In this document: one piece after another, positions 16,499 through 25,918 of the stretch
Position numbering within the stretch: position 1 is the stretch's first letter
How the letters are laid out: the number at the start of each line of letters is the position of its first letter
NCBI RefSeq assembly: GCF_011046535.1
Contig: NZ_CP049257.1
Location: 1,674,001 to 1,738,000, forward strand
Source: Nocardioides anomalus
GTDB lineage: Bacteria; Actinomycetota; Actinomycetes; Propionibacteriales; Nocardioidaceae
Length of the DNA: 64,000 bases
Direction of reading: 5' to 3'
Notes under the pieces: generated by a model
Database searches by the model: none
Told to the model about the DNA's origin: nothing
The model's input: only the letters and a program-made list of their open reading frames with translations
Program-made: the position numbers and the translations under genes

Positions 16499-19400
16499 GT
16501 GGTGGAGTTCCTCGGCTGGCCGCTGCTGCGGCAGCTCACGGGCAGGGACACGCTCGGGCGCGGCGAGGCCGTGCAGTCCGAGCGCAGCAGGACCCTGGAG
16601 CCACGCACCGTCACCGCCGACCGCGTCGTCGACTCGGTCTGCCCCTACTGCGCGGTGGGCTGCGCGCAGAAGGTCTTCGTCAAGGACGAGGTGGTCGTCC
16701 AGATCGAGGGCAATCCGGCCAGCCCGATCAGCCGCGGCCGGCTGTGCCCCAAGGGCAGTGCCAGCAAGCAGCTGGTGACCAGCCCGACGCGCGTGACCAA
16801 GGTCCGCTACCGGCGCCCGCACGGCACCGAGTGGGAGGACCTCGACCTCGACACCGCGGTCGACATGATCGCCGACCGCGTCATCAAGACGCGCAAGCAG
16901 TTCTGGCAGTGGGAGGACGAGAAGGGCCAGCGCACCCGTCGCACGATGGGCATCGCGAGCCTCGGAGGAGCGACCCTCGACAACGAGGAGAACTACCTCA
17001 TGAAGAAGCTCTACACCGCGATGGGCGCGATCCAGATCGAGAACCAGGCCCGCATTTGACACAGCTCCACGGTGCCCGGTCTGGGTACCTCGTTCGGCCG
17101 TGGCGGTGCCACCACCTTCCTGCAGGACCTCGCGAAGGCTGACTGCATCCTCATCGAGGGCTCCAACATGGCCGAGGCCCACCCGGTGGGCTTCCAGTGG
17201 GTCATGGAGGCCAAGCGGGCCGGGGCCACGGTCATCCACGTGGACCCCCGGTTCACGCGGACCAGCGCGGTCGCGGACCTGCACGTGCCGATCCGGGCCG
17301 GCAGCGACATCGCTTTCCTCGGCGGGCTGGTCAACCACGTGCTCCAGAACGACCTCGACTTCCGCGAGTACGTCGTGGCCTACACCAACGCGGCCAACGT
17401 CATCGACCCGCGCTTCCAGGACACCGACGACCTCGACGGGCTGTTCAGCGGCTTCGACCCCGAGACCCGTCAGTACGACCCCGAGACGTGGGGCTACGTC
17501 CCGAAGGACCAGGCGGAGATCGCCGACCAGGCGGCGCGGGACCGCGAGAACGACGACTACGAGGACGCCGAGGGTCACGCGGAGTCGCACGAGGCGGCCC
17601 GCTCGGAGAGCCACGGCTCGGGCGGCGCGCCGGTCAAGTACAAGGGCCTGCGCGACGAGACCCTCCAGGACCCGAACTGCGTCTTCCAGGTCCTCAAGCG
17701 CCACTTCTCCCGCTACACCCCGGAGATGGTGCAGGAGGTCACCGGCATCGAGCCGGACCAGTTCCGCGAGGTCGCGGACGCGCTGACCCGCAACAGCGGC
17801 CGGGAGCGGACCACGGCGTTCTGCTACGCCGTGGGCTGGACCCACCACAGCGTCGGCGCCCAGATGATCCGCACCGCCGCGATCCTCCAGCTGCTGCTGG
17901 GCAACATCGGCCGCCCCGGCGGCGGCATCCTGGCCCTGCGCGGCCACGCCAGCATCCAGGGCTCGACCGACATCCCGACCCTGTTCAACATCCTGCCGGG
18001 CTACCTGCCGATGCCGAACGCCTCGCAGCACCAGAGCCTGGACGCCTGGGTGCTCGACGACGAGGGCAAGGCCGGCTTCTGGGGCAACGTCCGCTCCTAC
18101 GCCGTGAGCCTGCTCAAGGCCTACTGGGGCGACGCGGCGCAGCCGGAGAACGACTTCTGCTTCGACTACCTGCCGCGCATCACCGGCGACCACTCGACGT
18201 ACGCCACCGTGAAGTCGATGATCGAGGGCGGGACCAAGGGCTACTTCCTGGTCGGCGAGAACCCGGCGGTGGGCAGCGCGAACGGCAAGATGCAGCGCCT
18301 CGGCATGGCCAACCTCGACTGGCTGGTGGTGCGCGACCTGCAGATGATCGAGTCTGCGACGTTCTGGAAGGACGGCCCGGAGATCGAGACCGGCGAGCTC
18401 GTCACCGAGGACATCGGCACCGAGATCTTCTTCCTGCCCGCCGCCACCCACGTGGAGAAGTCCGGCTCGTTCACCCAGACCCAGCGGATGCTGCAGTGGC
18501 GCGACAAGGCCGTCGAGCCGCCGGGCGACTGCCGCAGCGAGCTGCAGTTCTACTACGAGCTGGGCCAGCGGATCCGCGAGAAGCTGCGCGACTCCACCGA
18601 GGACATGGACCGTCCCATCCTCGACCTGGCCTGGGACTACCCCGTCGACGACGAGGGCGACCCCGAGGGCGAGGCGGTGCTGAAGGAAATCAACGGCACC
18701 GACGCCGACGGCAACCCGCTGTCCGGCTACACCGAGCTCAAGGACGACGGCTCGACGTCGTGCGGCTGCTGGATCTACAGCGGCGTGTACGCCGACGGGG
18801 TCAACCAGTCGCGGCGCCGCAAGCCGCACTGGGAGCAGGACTGGGTGGCCGCCGAGTGGGGCTGGGTGTGGCCGGCCAACCGCCGCCAGCTCTACAACCG
18901 GGCCTCGGCCGCGCCGGACGGCACGCCGTGGAGCGAGCGCAAGCGCTACATCACCTGGGACCCGGACGCCGACGACGGGAAGGGCAGGTGGGTCGGTCCC
19001 GACGTGCCGGACTTCATCGTCGACCGGGCGCCCGACTTCGTGCCCGAGGAGGGCGCGAAGGGCCCCGACGCCATCGGCGGCCAGGACCCGTTCATCATGC
19101 AGACCGACGGGAAGGCGTGGCTGTTCGCACCGCTCGGCGTGGCCGACGGCCCGATGCCGACGCACTACGAGCCGCCTGAGTCACCGCTCCACAACCCGCT
19201 CTACGGCCAGCAGAACAACCCCTCGCGACGCAAGCTCGACCACCCGAGCAACCCCATCAACCCGGCGTACAGCGACGTCTTCCCCTACGTCTTCACGACC
19301 TACCGGCTGACCGAGCACCACACGGCGGGCAGCATGAGCCGCACCCTGCCCTACCTGACCGAGCTCCAGCCCGAGCCGTTCTGCGAGGTCTCGCCGCGGC

Positions 19401-19765
19401 TGGCCCGGGAGCGTGGGCTGACCCACGGCGAGTGGGTCACCATCGTCACCGCCCGCTCGGCCATCGAGGCGCGGGTGCTGGTCACCGACCGGCTGCGCTC
19501 GCTGCGCCTGGGCGACCGGTACGTCGAGCAGGTCGGCCTGCCCTACCACTGGGGCCGCAACGGCCTCACCCAGGGCGACTCGCCCAACGACCTGGTCAAC
19601 GTGACCCTGGACCCCAACGTCTACATCCAGGACAAGGTGGGCACCTGCGACATCAGGCCCGGCCGGCGCCCCCGCGGGCCGGCCCTGCTCGAGTACGTCG
19701 AGGAGTACCGTCGCCGCGCAGGCGTCGACATGGCCCACCCCGAGGAGAGCGGAGCCGACGGATGA
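16499..19765 (+). CDS. fdhA: formate dehydrogenase alpha subunit, selenocysteine-containing
   Basis: 1088-residue selenoprotein oxidising formate to CO2, read through the in-frame TGA at 17057-17059 as Sec187 (context NQARI-U-HSSTVPG). A [4Fe-4S] cluster is bound by C48, C51, C55 and C82 (CPYCAVGC...LCPKG). Bis-MGD-binding domains follow (GSNMAEAHPVGFQW, HVDPRFTRT, FCYAVGWTHHSVG), and the molydopterin dinucleotide domain is C-terminal. An acidic/His-rich insert lies at about residues 346-384. GTG 16499 is chosen because family N-termini begin near WPLLRQLTG; ATG 16466 is an alternative. No Tat motif is seen, so the enzyme is probably cytoplasmic-facing. fdhB follows with an ATGA overlap. Confidence 0.95.
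17057..17089 (+). promoter_or_regulatory. Sec UGA codon and bacterial SECIS hairpin
   Basis: The TGA at 17057-17059 is followed by the stem GGTGCCC (17071-17077) paired with GGGTACC (17083-17089), one G-U pair, closing the loop GGTCT (17078-17082). GGUCU is the apical loop of the E. coli fdhF SECIS contacted by SelB. It lies 18 bases past the UGA, similar to fdhF. The hairpin is itself coding (HSSTVPGLGT). Confidence 0.93.
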
Positions 19766-20683
19766 CCCTCTTCTCCGACCTGTTCAGCGAGGGCCGCCTC
19801 TGGGGCCGCCTCGACGACGTCACCACCGACGCCGGCTACGAGGAGCCCCCCGCCGCGGATGGGCTTCTTCACCGACACCTCCGTCTGCATCGGCTGCAAG
19901 GCCTGCGAGGTGGCGTGCAAGGAGTGGAACGACGTCCCCGAGGACGGCTACTTGCTCACCGGCGAGTCCTACGACAACACCAGCGCGCTGGGCGCCTCGA
20001 CGTGGCGCCACGTCGCCTTCGTGGAGAAGCCCGTGACGCCGGCGGTCGACCTGGGCATGCCGTCGTTCCGCGGCGAGGACCAGGCGACCGAGACCGGGGC
20101 CGACGGCAGCGGCGAGGGCGTGCGCTGGCTGATGTCCTCCGACGTCTGCAAGCACTGCACGCACGCCGGCTGTCTCGACGTCTGCCCGACCGGTGCGCTG
20201 TTCCGCACCGAGTTCGGCACCGTCGTGGTCCAGCCGGACGTCTGCAACGGTTGCGGCTACTGCGTCCCGTCCTGCCCCTACGGCGTGATCGACCTGCGCA
20301 AGGAGGACGGCCGGGCCTTCAAGTGCACGCTCTGCTACGACCGGCTCAAGGAGGGCCAGAAGCCCGCCTGCGCGCAGGCCTGCCCGACCGAGTCGATCCA
20401 GTTCGGCGAGCTCAGCGAGCTCCGGGAGCGCGCCGACGCGCGCCTGGCCGAGCTGCAGGACAAGGGCGTGGACGTGGCCCGGCTCTACGGCCGCGACCCC
20501 GAGGACGGCGTCGGCGGCGACGGTGCGTTCTTCCTGCTCCTCGACGAGCCCGAGGTCTACGGCCTGCCCCCGGACCCCGTGGTGCCCACCCGCCAGCTCG
20601 GCACGGTCTGGAGGCACGTCGGGTACGCCGCCGCCACGCTCGCCGGCCTCGGTGCCGCGTCCTTCCTCGGCCGCAAGCGGTGA
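19762..20683 (+). CDS. fdhB: formate dehydrogenase iron-sulfur subunit, with apparent frameshift
   Basis: Electron-transfer subunit with four [4Fe-4S] sites: CIGCKACEVAC, CKHCTHAGCLDVC, CNGCGYCVPSC and CTLC with CAQAC. A C-terminal helix (TVWRHVGYAAATLAGLG) probably anchors it at the membrane. ATG 19762 overlaps the fdhA stop, but that frame is lost at a run of six C (19846-19851). With five C the product would be 306 aa reading EEPPPRMGFFTDTSVCIGC, which matches what I recall of the family N-terminus. Without correction, translation must restart at ATG 19859 (274 aa), which keeps all clusters. Sequencing error, true mutation or slippage are all possible. Confidence 0.88.
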
Positions 20684-20701
20684 GGCCCCGGTGATGTCCT
20701 C

Positions 20702-21640
20702 GTGAGCCGCGGCGAGACCCGGATGGTGCCGGACGCCGAGTTCGAGTCCTACTACGGCCGCCAGATCCTCAAGACCCCGACGTGGAAGACGCCCGACGTC
20801 CCGCTCTACCTCTTCCTCGGCGGCCTGGGCGGCGCGTCCGCGGTGCTGGCCGAGGGCGCCGCGCTGAGCAACCGGCCCCGGCTGGAGGCCGTGACCCGCG
20901 GCGCCGCCGCGGCCGCCGCGGGGCTCGGGACGGTGTTCCTGATCCACGACCTCGGTCGCCCCGAGCGGTTCCTCAACATGCTGCGGGTCTTCAAGCCGAC
21001 CTCGCCGCTCTCGGTCGGCTCGTTCATCCTGGCGCCGTTCGCGACCTTCTCCACGGGCGCCTTCGCGCTGCAGGTGCTGGGCCGCCTCCCACGGCTGGCC
21101 CGACTGTGCGGCGTCGGCGCGGCCGCGTTCGGGCCGCCGCTGGCCACCTACACCGCGGCGCTGTTCGCCAACACCGCGATCCCGGCCTGGGCCGAGGCCC
21201 GTCGCGAGCTGCCCTTCGTCTTCGGCGGCTCCGGTGCCGCGGCCGGCGGCGGGCTGGCCATGGTCCTGGCGCCGGTCGAGGAGTCCGGTCCCGCCCTGCG
21301 GCTCGCCCTGGCCGGCGCCGCGCTCGAGCTGGCCGCCACCGAGGCCATCGTCCGGCGGCACGGGCTGGTGGCCGAGCCCTACGAGATCGGCAAGCCGGGC
21401 GCGCTCATGAAGACCTCCCGCGCGCTGACCGTGGCCGGCGCCGCGCTGTCGCTGCTGGGTCGCCGGTCCCGGCTGGCCCGGGCCGCCGCCGGCGCGTCGT
21501 ACGTCGCGGGCTCGGTGGTGCTGCGCTTCGGGATCTTCGAGGCCGGGCTGGCCTCCGCCCGCGACCCGAAGTACGTCGTGGTCCCACAGAAGGAGCGGTT
21601 GGCGCAGCGTCAGGAGGCGTCGGCCAAGATCGAGGGGTGA
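20702..21640 (+). CDS. nrfD: NrfD/PsrC-family membrane anchor of formate dehydrogenase
   Basis: 312-aa polytopic protein, the quinone-reactive membrane subunit expected to take electrons from FdhB. It opens with a soluble segment (SYYGRQILKTPTWKTPDVPLYLF), a conserved NrfD start, then GGLGGASAVLAEGA and about eight hydrophobic segments. HDLGRPERFLNMLRVFKP is the family motif. The start is GTG 20702, 18 bp after fdhB. It ends in a GTGA overlap with selD. Its presence suggests the formate electrons enter the quinone pool. Confidence 0.92.
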   Translation: MSRGETRMVPDAEFESYYGRQILKTPTWKTPDVPLYLFLGGLGGASAVLAEGAALSNRPRLEAVTRGAAAAAAGLGTVFLIHDLGRPERFLNMLRVFKPTSPLSVGSFILAPFATFSTGAFALQVLGRLPRLARLCGVGAAAFGPPLATYTAALFANTAIPAWAEARRELPFVFGGSGAAAGGGLAMVLAPVEESGPALRLALAGAALELAATEAIVRRHGLVAEPYEIGKPGALMKTSRALTVAGAALSLLGRRSRLARAAAGASYVAGSVVLRFGIFEAGLASARDPKYVVVPQKERLAQRQEASAKIEG

Positions 21641-22641
21641 CCACCGCTCCCACCCAGCGACCGGCCCTGCGCCTCACCCAGTTCGCCGCCGGTGGCGGCT
21701 GCGCCTGCAAGGTCCCGCCCGGCGAGCTCGAGCGGGTGCTGGCCGACGTCGTCCCCGCGACCGGCGACGACCTCCTCGTCGGCGTGGAGACCGGCGACGA
21801 CGCCGCGGTCGTGCGGCTCGACGGCGACCGGGCCGTGGTCATGACCACCGACTTCTTCACCCCGGTGGTCGACGACCCCTACGACTGGGGCCGGATCGCC
21901 GCGGCCAACGCGATGAGCGACGTGTGGGCCATGGGCGGCGACCCGCTGGTCGCGGTGAACCTGCTCGGCTGGCCGCGCGACAAGATCCCCTTCGAGCTGG
22001 CCGCCGAGGTGCTCCGCGGCGGCGCCGACACCGCCCGCGAGGCCGGCTGCCACCTGGCCGGCGGGCACAGCATCGACGACCCCGAGCCGAAGTACGGCCT
22101 GGCCGTCACCGGCATCGCCGACCCCGCCCGACTGCTGCGCAACGACGCCGGCCGCCCCGGCGTGCCGCTCACGCTGACCAAGCCGCTCGGCGTCGGTGTG
22201 CTCAACAACCGCCACAAGGCGACCGGCGAGGTCTTCCCGCAGGCGATCGCGTCGATGACCGCGCTCAACCGCGACGCCTCCCGCGCCGCCCTGGCCGCCG
22301 GCGTGGTGTGCGCGACCGACGTGACGGGCTTCGGGCTGCTCGGCCACCTGCACAAGCTGGCCCGGGCCAGTGGCGTCACCGCCGTCGTCGACTCCGCAGC
22401 GGTGCCCTACCTCGACGGCGTCCGGTCGTCGTACGCCGAGGGCTTCGTCCCCGGCGGCAGCCGCCGCAACCTCGACTGGGTGCGCCCGCACCTGGACGCG
22501 AGCGTCTCCGAGGACGAGCTCGTGCTGCTGGCCGACGCCCAGACCTCCGGCGGCCTGCTGGTCGCCGGCGAGCTGCCCGGCCACCCCGTCATCGGCGAGC
22601 TGGCGCCGGCCGAGGCTGGCGTCACGATCCGGGTCCGCTGA
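21637..22641 (+). CDS. selD: selenide, water dikinase (selenophosphate synthetase)
   Basis: 334-aa enzyme making selenophosphate from selenide and ATP. The catalytic motif GGGCACK gives C22 and K25, matching the Cys/Lys pair of E. coli SelD; it is Cys, not Sec. Other AIRS-fold motifs are VMTTDFFTPVVDD (metal Asp), NAMSDVWAMGG and DVTGFGLLGHL. GTG 21637 overlaps the nrfD stop, so selenium-donor synthesis is translationally coupled to the enzyme that needs it. A strong hairpin follows the stop. Confidence 0.96.
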   Translation: MTTAPTQRPALRLTQFAAGGGCACKVPPGELERVLADVVPATGDDLLVGVETGDDAAVVRLDGDRAVVMTTDFFTPVVDDPYDWGRIAAANAMSDVWAMGGDPLVAVNLLGWPRDKIPFELAAEVLRGGADTAREAGCHLAGGHSIDDPEPKYGLAVTGIADPARLLRNDAGRPGVPLTLTKPLGVGVLNNRHKATGEVFPQAIASMTALNRDASRAALAAGVVCATDVTGFGLLGHLHKLARASGVTAVVDSAAVPYLDGVRSSYAEGFVPGGSRRNLDWVRPHLDASVSEDELVLLADAQTSGGLLVAGELPGHPVIGELAPAEAGVTIRVR

Positions 22642-22650
22642 CCCGCCAGG

Positions 22651-22683
22651 CCCGGCGCGCCGGTTCGTCGTCAGCGCGCCGGG
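22651..22683. terminator. hairpin terminator between selD and the PepSY gene
   Basis: CCCGGCGCGC (22651-22660) pairs perfectly with GCGCGCCGGG (22674-22683) around a 13-base loop in the 76-bp convergent gap. It would serve both directions; no U-tract. Confidence 0.65.
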
Positions 22684-22717
22684 CACGCGGCGACGGAGTC
22701 GCCGCCATCAGCACAGG

Positions 22718-24151
22718 TCAGGTAGTCCCGAACCAGGCGCTCAGCGCCGGGACCCGCCGCAGCACGAGCTGGTCGAGCAGCAGCACGACGACCAGCGAGA
22801 TCCCGAACAGCGGCAGGAAGACGCCCAGCGTCACCAGCCCGACCAGCAGCACCGGGGTCGCCCGGACCGGCATCCGCCCGCGCGGTGCCCCGAGCCGGCC
22901 GGCGCCGCGGGGTCGGCGCCGCCACCACATGAGCGGCCCGGTCACGCACATGGCGATGATGGCCACGCACATCAGCGCCGAGCCCGCCATCGACCAGCCG
23001 CCGAGGCTGCGGCCCTCGTGCAGCCCGATGCCCTGCGCCACCACCTTGGCCAGCAGCGGGTAGTCGGCGAAGCCGTAGGTCGACTCCACCTCGCCGCCGT
23101 ACCGGCCGACGTGCACCGTCCGCTCGTCGGAGGGGGCGTCGAAGGCGTAGCCGATGACCGAGTAGACGCCGGTGGCGTCGTCCGCGGCGGGCAGCGCCAC
23201 CGTCATGGGGTGGCGCAGTCCCTCGCGGTCGGCCACCTCCAGGGCGGTGTCGACGTTGGCCACGCTCACCCCCTCCGCGGGCGCCGGCCCGGTGGGCACC
23301 TCGGTGTCGCCCTGGGCCCAGGGCACGTCCTGGGTGTGGCTGTGGGGCAGCGACTCGTCGAGCGTCGACGTCGGGTTGCTGAGCGCACCCGGGTCGGTGC
23401 TCCACAGCGACGAGCCGCCCTTGGTCGCCAGCGACTGCACCTGCGCACCCCAGAAGCCGGTCCACGGCAGCCCGGTGACGAGCAGGGTGACCAGGCCGAC
23501 GCCGGCCACGAGCCCGACCAGGCCGTGGCGCGAGCGGAGCCGGGAGCCGGGCCGGTCCGCGGCCCGGGCCCGGCGCCGCGCGCGTCGACCGCGGAAGAAC
23601 AGGTAGTAGCCGGTCAGCGCCATCACCAGTGCCCAGCAGGCCGCGACCTCGATGAGCCGGTCGCCGAAGGTCCCGGTCATCAGGTTCGCGTGCAGCCGGA
23701 TGGCGGTGCCGGACAGGGTGGTGTCGGGGTTCATCGAGCCGAGCACCTCGAGGCGGTAGGGGTCGACGTACACGTCGCGCCCCTCGCCGTCCGCGGTGGT
23801 GACCGAGACGATGGTCGGGCTGTGGTCGTCGCGCGGCTCGGCCAGGCTGACCGGCGTGACGCCGGGGTAGGCCTGCTCGACGGCGGACAGCTGGGTGACG
23901 TACGGCTGGACCGTGGCCCCCGGCTCGACCTTCAGCAGGTCGGGGTGGAGCAGCGGCTCCAGCTGGAACCGGAACAGGTAGATCAGCCCGGTCGTGGCCA
24001 GCAGCAGCAGGACCGGGACGACCAGGAAGCTGGCGAAGAAGTGCCACCGCCAGACCGCGCGGAACCAGCCGGAGCCGCGGCTGGTGCGGGCCGTGTGTGG
24101 TGCGTCGGGTGGGGTGCGGACGCGCGCAGGCGTCAGTGGTGCAGAGGTCAT
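22718..24151 (-). CDS. PepSY-associated TM protein
   Basis: 477-aa membrane protein of the PepSY_TM family. Helices occur at about 36-57 (FFASFLVVPVLLLLATTGLIY), 165-186, 214-235, 362-384 and 408-450. Periplasmic PepSY modules carry GRDVYVDPYRLEVLGSMN and ADREGLRHPMTVAL. Conserved histidines at helix ends (WRWHFFASF, IRLHANLM, GIGLHEGRS) resemble the heme ligands proposed for siderophore-reductase relatives. A role in iron-siderophore reduction is inferred from the family only. ATG 24149-24151; 87 bp separate it from the upstream co-oriented membrane protein. Confidence 0.85.
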   Translation of the reverse strand: MTSAPLTPARVRTPPDAPHTARTSRGSGWFRAVWRWHFFASFLVVPVLLLLATTGLIYLFRFQLEPLLHPDLLKVEPGATVQPYVTQLSAVEQAYPGVTPVSLAEPRDDHSPTIVSVTTADGEGRDVYVDPYRLEVLGSMNPDTTLSGTAIRLHANLMTGTFGDRLIEVAACWALVMALTGYYLFFRGRRARRRARAADRPGSRLRSRHGLVGLVAGVGLVTLLVTGLPWTGFWGAQVQSLATKGGSSLWSTDPGALSNPTSTLDESLPHSHTQDVPWAQGDTEVPTGPAPAEGVSVANVDTALEVADREGLRHPMTVALPAADDATGVYSVIGYAFDAPSDERTVHVGRYGGEVESTYGFADYPLLAKVVAQGIGLHEGRSLGGWSMAGSALMCVAIIAMCVTGPLMWWRRRPRGAGRLGAPRGRMPVRATPVLLVGLVTLGVFLPLFGISLVVVLLLDQLVLRRVPALSAWFGTT

Positions 24152-24238
24152 CGAGCTCTCCTCGGAGCCGGAAGGGACGCAGGACAGCCCGCTCGACCGG
24201 CTCCGGACGGAGGGCGAGCGGGTGGGGCGCAGCGGCGC

Positions 24239-24931
24239 TCAGGCCGCGAGGAGAGGCGGTCCGCGCCGGGAGAGCGCGCGGCCGAGGAGCAGGTCGCGCA
24301 GCCGGACGGCGGCGACCTGGGGGAGCGAGGGGCGGCGCAGCGGCGGCACCGCGACCGGGACGACCGGTCGGACCAGGGCCAGCACCAGCGCGGCGGTGGC
24401 GACCAGCACGGTGAAGACCACGCGCTCGCCGTGGGCCAGCCACAGCGCGACCAGGGCGGCGGCCGCGAGGTGGGCGACCATCATCGGCGCGTGGGCGTGC
24501 AGGTCGGCGACCAGGTGGTGGATCGGCAGGGTCGGGGTCTGCGCGGGCTGCGCCGCGGTCCCGGCGAACGCGTCCTGGAACGAGCCCACCCGGTGCCCGT
24601 CCACCGTGGGCAGGCTGGCCCCGCCGAGGTGGGGCGGCGCCGCCGGTGCGGTGACCCGCGGGTCACCCCGGTGGCCCGCGGTCAGGGTCAGGCAGAGGTG
24701 GATCACGGTCTGCCCGCCGACGAGCAGCACCAGCAGCCGGGGCAGCGTGGCCGGCCGCGCCAGGAACGGCAGGCTCCCGAGCACCGTGCCGACGTAGAGG
24801 AACGCGAGGAACGACGGCGCCGGCAGCAGCCCGTCGGCCATGACGTGGCCGACGGTGCCGAGGAAGACCGCGAAGGTGCCCGCGAAGAGCGCGCGCAGCC
24901 ACAGCACCGACGCTGCGACCCGGCTCTCCAT
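24239..24931 (-). CDS. His-containing integral membrane protein
   Basis: 230-aa protein with about five hydrophobic segments. Two are N-terminal (ALFAGTFAVFLGTVGHVMADG, SFLAFLYVGTVLGSLPFLA), one is central (LVLLVGGQTVIHLCLTL) and two are C-terminal. A soluble loop rich in Pro and Ala ends in LPIHHLVADLHAHAPMMVAH, a histidine cluster that could bind a metal or heme. Position upstream of the PepSY_TM gene on the same strand suggests shared metal or heme handling, but no family is recognised. Confidence 0.7.
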   Translation of the reverse strand: MESRVAASVLWLRALFAGTFAVFLGTVGHVMADGLLPAPSFLAFLYVGTVLGSLPFLARPATLPRLLVLLVGGQTVIHLCLTLTAGHRGDPRVTAPAAPPHLGGASLPTVDGHRVGSFQDAFAGTAAQPAQTPTLPIHHLVADLHAHAPMMVAHLAAAALVALWLAHGERVVFTVLVATAALVLALVRPVVPVAVPPLRRPSLPQVAAVRLRDLLLGRALSRRGPPLLAA

Positions 24932-24989
24932 GGCGCGGCCATGGTCCCACAGGGCGGCTCGGGCCGCGGGGAGACGGTGGGGTGCGGGC

Positions 24990-25124
24990 TCAGCCCGCGG
25001 CGAGCGGGGTCTCCTCCTGGCCGGCCAGGTTGGTGGGGCACAGCAGGCTCGTGCAGAGCGCCTCGCCCCTCACCTCCTGCAGCGGGGCACCGCACTCGCC
25101 GCACCGGACGGGTCGCTCAGCCAC
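24990..25124 (-). CDS. 44-aa Cys-rich peptide (putative zinc ribbon)
   Basis: Short frame starting GTG with C8 and C11 (RCGEC), then C24 and C29 (ALCTSLLCPT), a possible four-Cys zinc knuckle. The tail NLAGQEETPLAAG is unremarkable. GC-rich third positions resemble real genes here. No strong ribosome site is seen upstream. It lies in the gap between two minus-strand genes. Coding status is plausible but unproven. Confidence 0.5.
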   Translation of the reverse strand: MAERPVRCGECGAPLQEVRGEALCTSLLCPTNLAGQEETPLAAG

Positions 25125-25207
25125 GATGTCGAAGGTAGCGCCCGCGACTGCCGTTCAGTCAACAGTCACACGCCGTTCATTGCTCCCGAGCCCGGCCCGG
25201 GCGGCGC

Positions 25208-25852
25208 CTAGGAGCAGTCACCGCTCGCGGACGGCTCGCAGGGCTCCCAGCCGGCCACGAAGGGGCTCCAGCCGCGCCCACTCGGCGCCATGTCCGCCCT
25301 CTTGCCCAGGGCCACCCGGACCGCGACGCGCCAGCTGCCGGACTCCAGGCCGGGCGGGTTCGGCACTCCGAGGCAGTACCAGAGGTCGAGGCCCAGCGGG
25401 ATCTTCTTGGTGCCCTTGCGCAGCTGGGTGGCGGACACCGGGAAGTCCTCGGAGTTGCTGCACCGGGCCTTGGTGCCCGGGTCGTCCCAGCCGCCGCCGC
25501 GCCGGAACTCCTGCTTCTTCACCAGGTACTTGCCGCCCGGCTTCTTGGGCTTGCTCAGGCGCAGGTCGTAGTGGCCGTCCGGCGTGGAGTCGCCGTCGAG
25601 GTCGAACCACACCGTCAGGTGGTGACCGGGCCGGAAGCCGCCGGGCACGGTGACGGTCAGGTACTGCTCGGAGTCGTAGTACGAGCTGGCCTCGAGCCTG
25701 ACCTCCGAGATGTCGACCGCCCGCGCCGAGGTGCGGCTGTCCTTGACGGTCACCGAGGAGGGGTACGCCGCGTGCGCCGGCCCGGGGACCGCGGTGGCCC
25801 CCAGCGCCAGGGCGAGGAGCGGGACGGCAGCGACGCGACGCAGGCGGACCAT
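25208..25852 (-). CDS. secreted protein of unknown function
   Basis: 214-aa precursor with a signal peptide: VRLRR, hydrophobic AAVPLLALALGATAV, and cleavage expected after AHA (residue 28). The mature protein looks beta-rich (VSDIS-like strands, LTVTVPGGFRPGHHLTVWF). FDLDGDSTPDGHYD resembles an acidic calcium-binding loop. Four cysteines (ARCSN, WYCLG, EPCEP, GDCS) could form two disulfides. It is divergent from the amino-acid transporter gene with a 66-bp gap. No family recognised. Confidence 0.78.
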   Translation of the reverse strand: MVRLRRVAAVPLLALALGATAVPGPAHAAYPSSVTVKDSRTSARAVDISEVRLEASSYYDSEQYLTVTVPGGFRPGHHLTVWFDLDGDSTPDGHYDLRLSKPKKPGGKYLVKKQEFRRGGGWDDPGTKARCSNSEDFPVSATQLRKGTKKIPLGLDLWYCLGVPNPPGLESGSWRVAVRVALGKRADMAPSGRGWSPFVAGWEPCEPSASGDCS

Positions 25853-25918
25853 GGCGGGGACCTCCAAGGGTGGGTACCGCTGCCGGGTGGCGCAGCGGCT
25901 GAGGACGGGAGCGTAGCG

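Noticed and set aside
17057..17059. TGA as a real stop making fdhA a broken gene
   Set aside because: Frame and homology continue without change, the SECIS loop is present, and a full Sec machinery flanks the gene.
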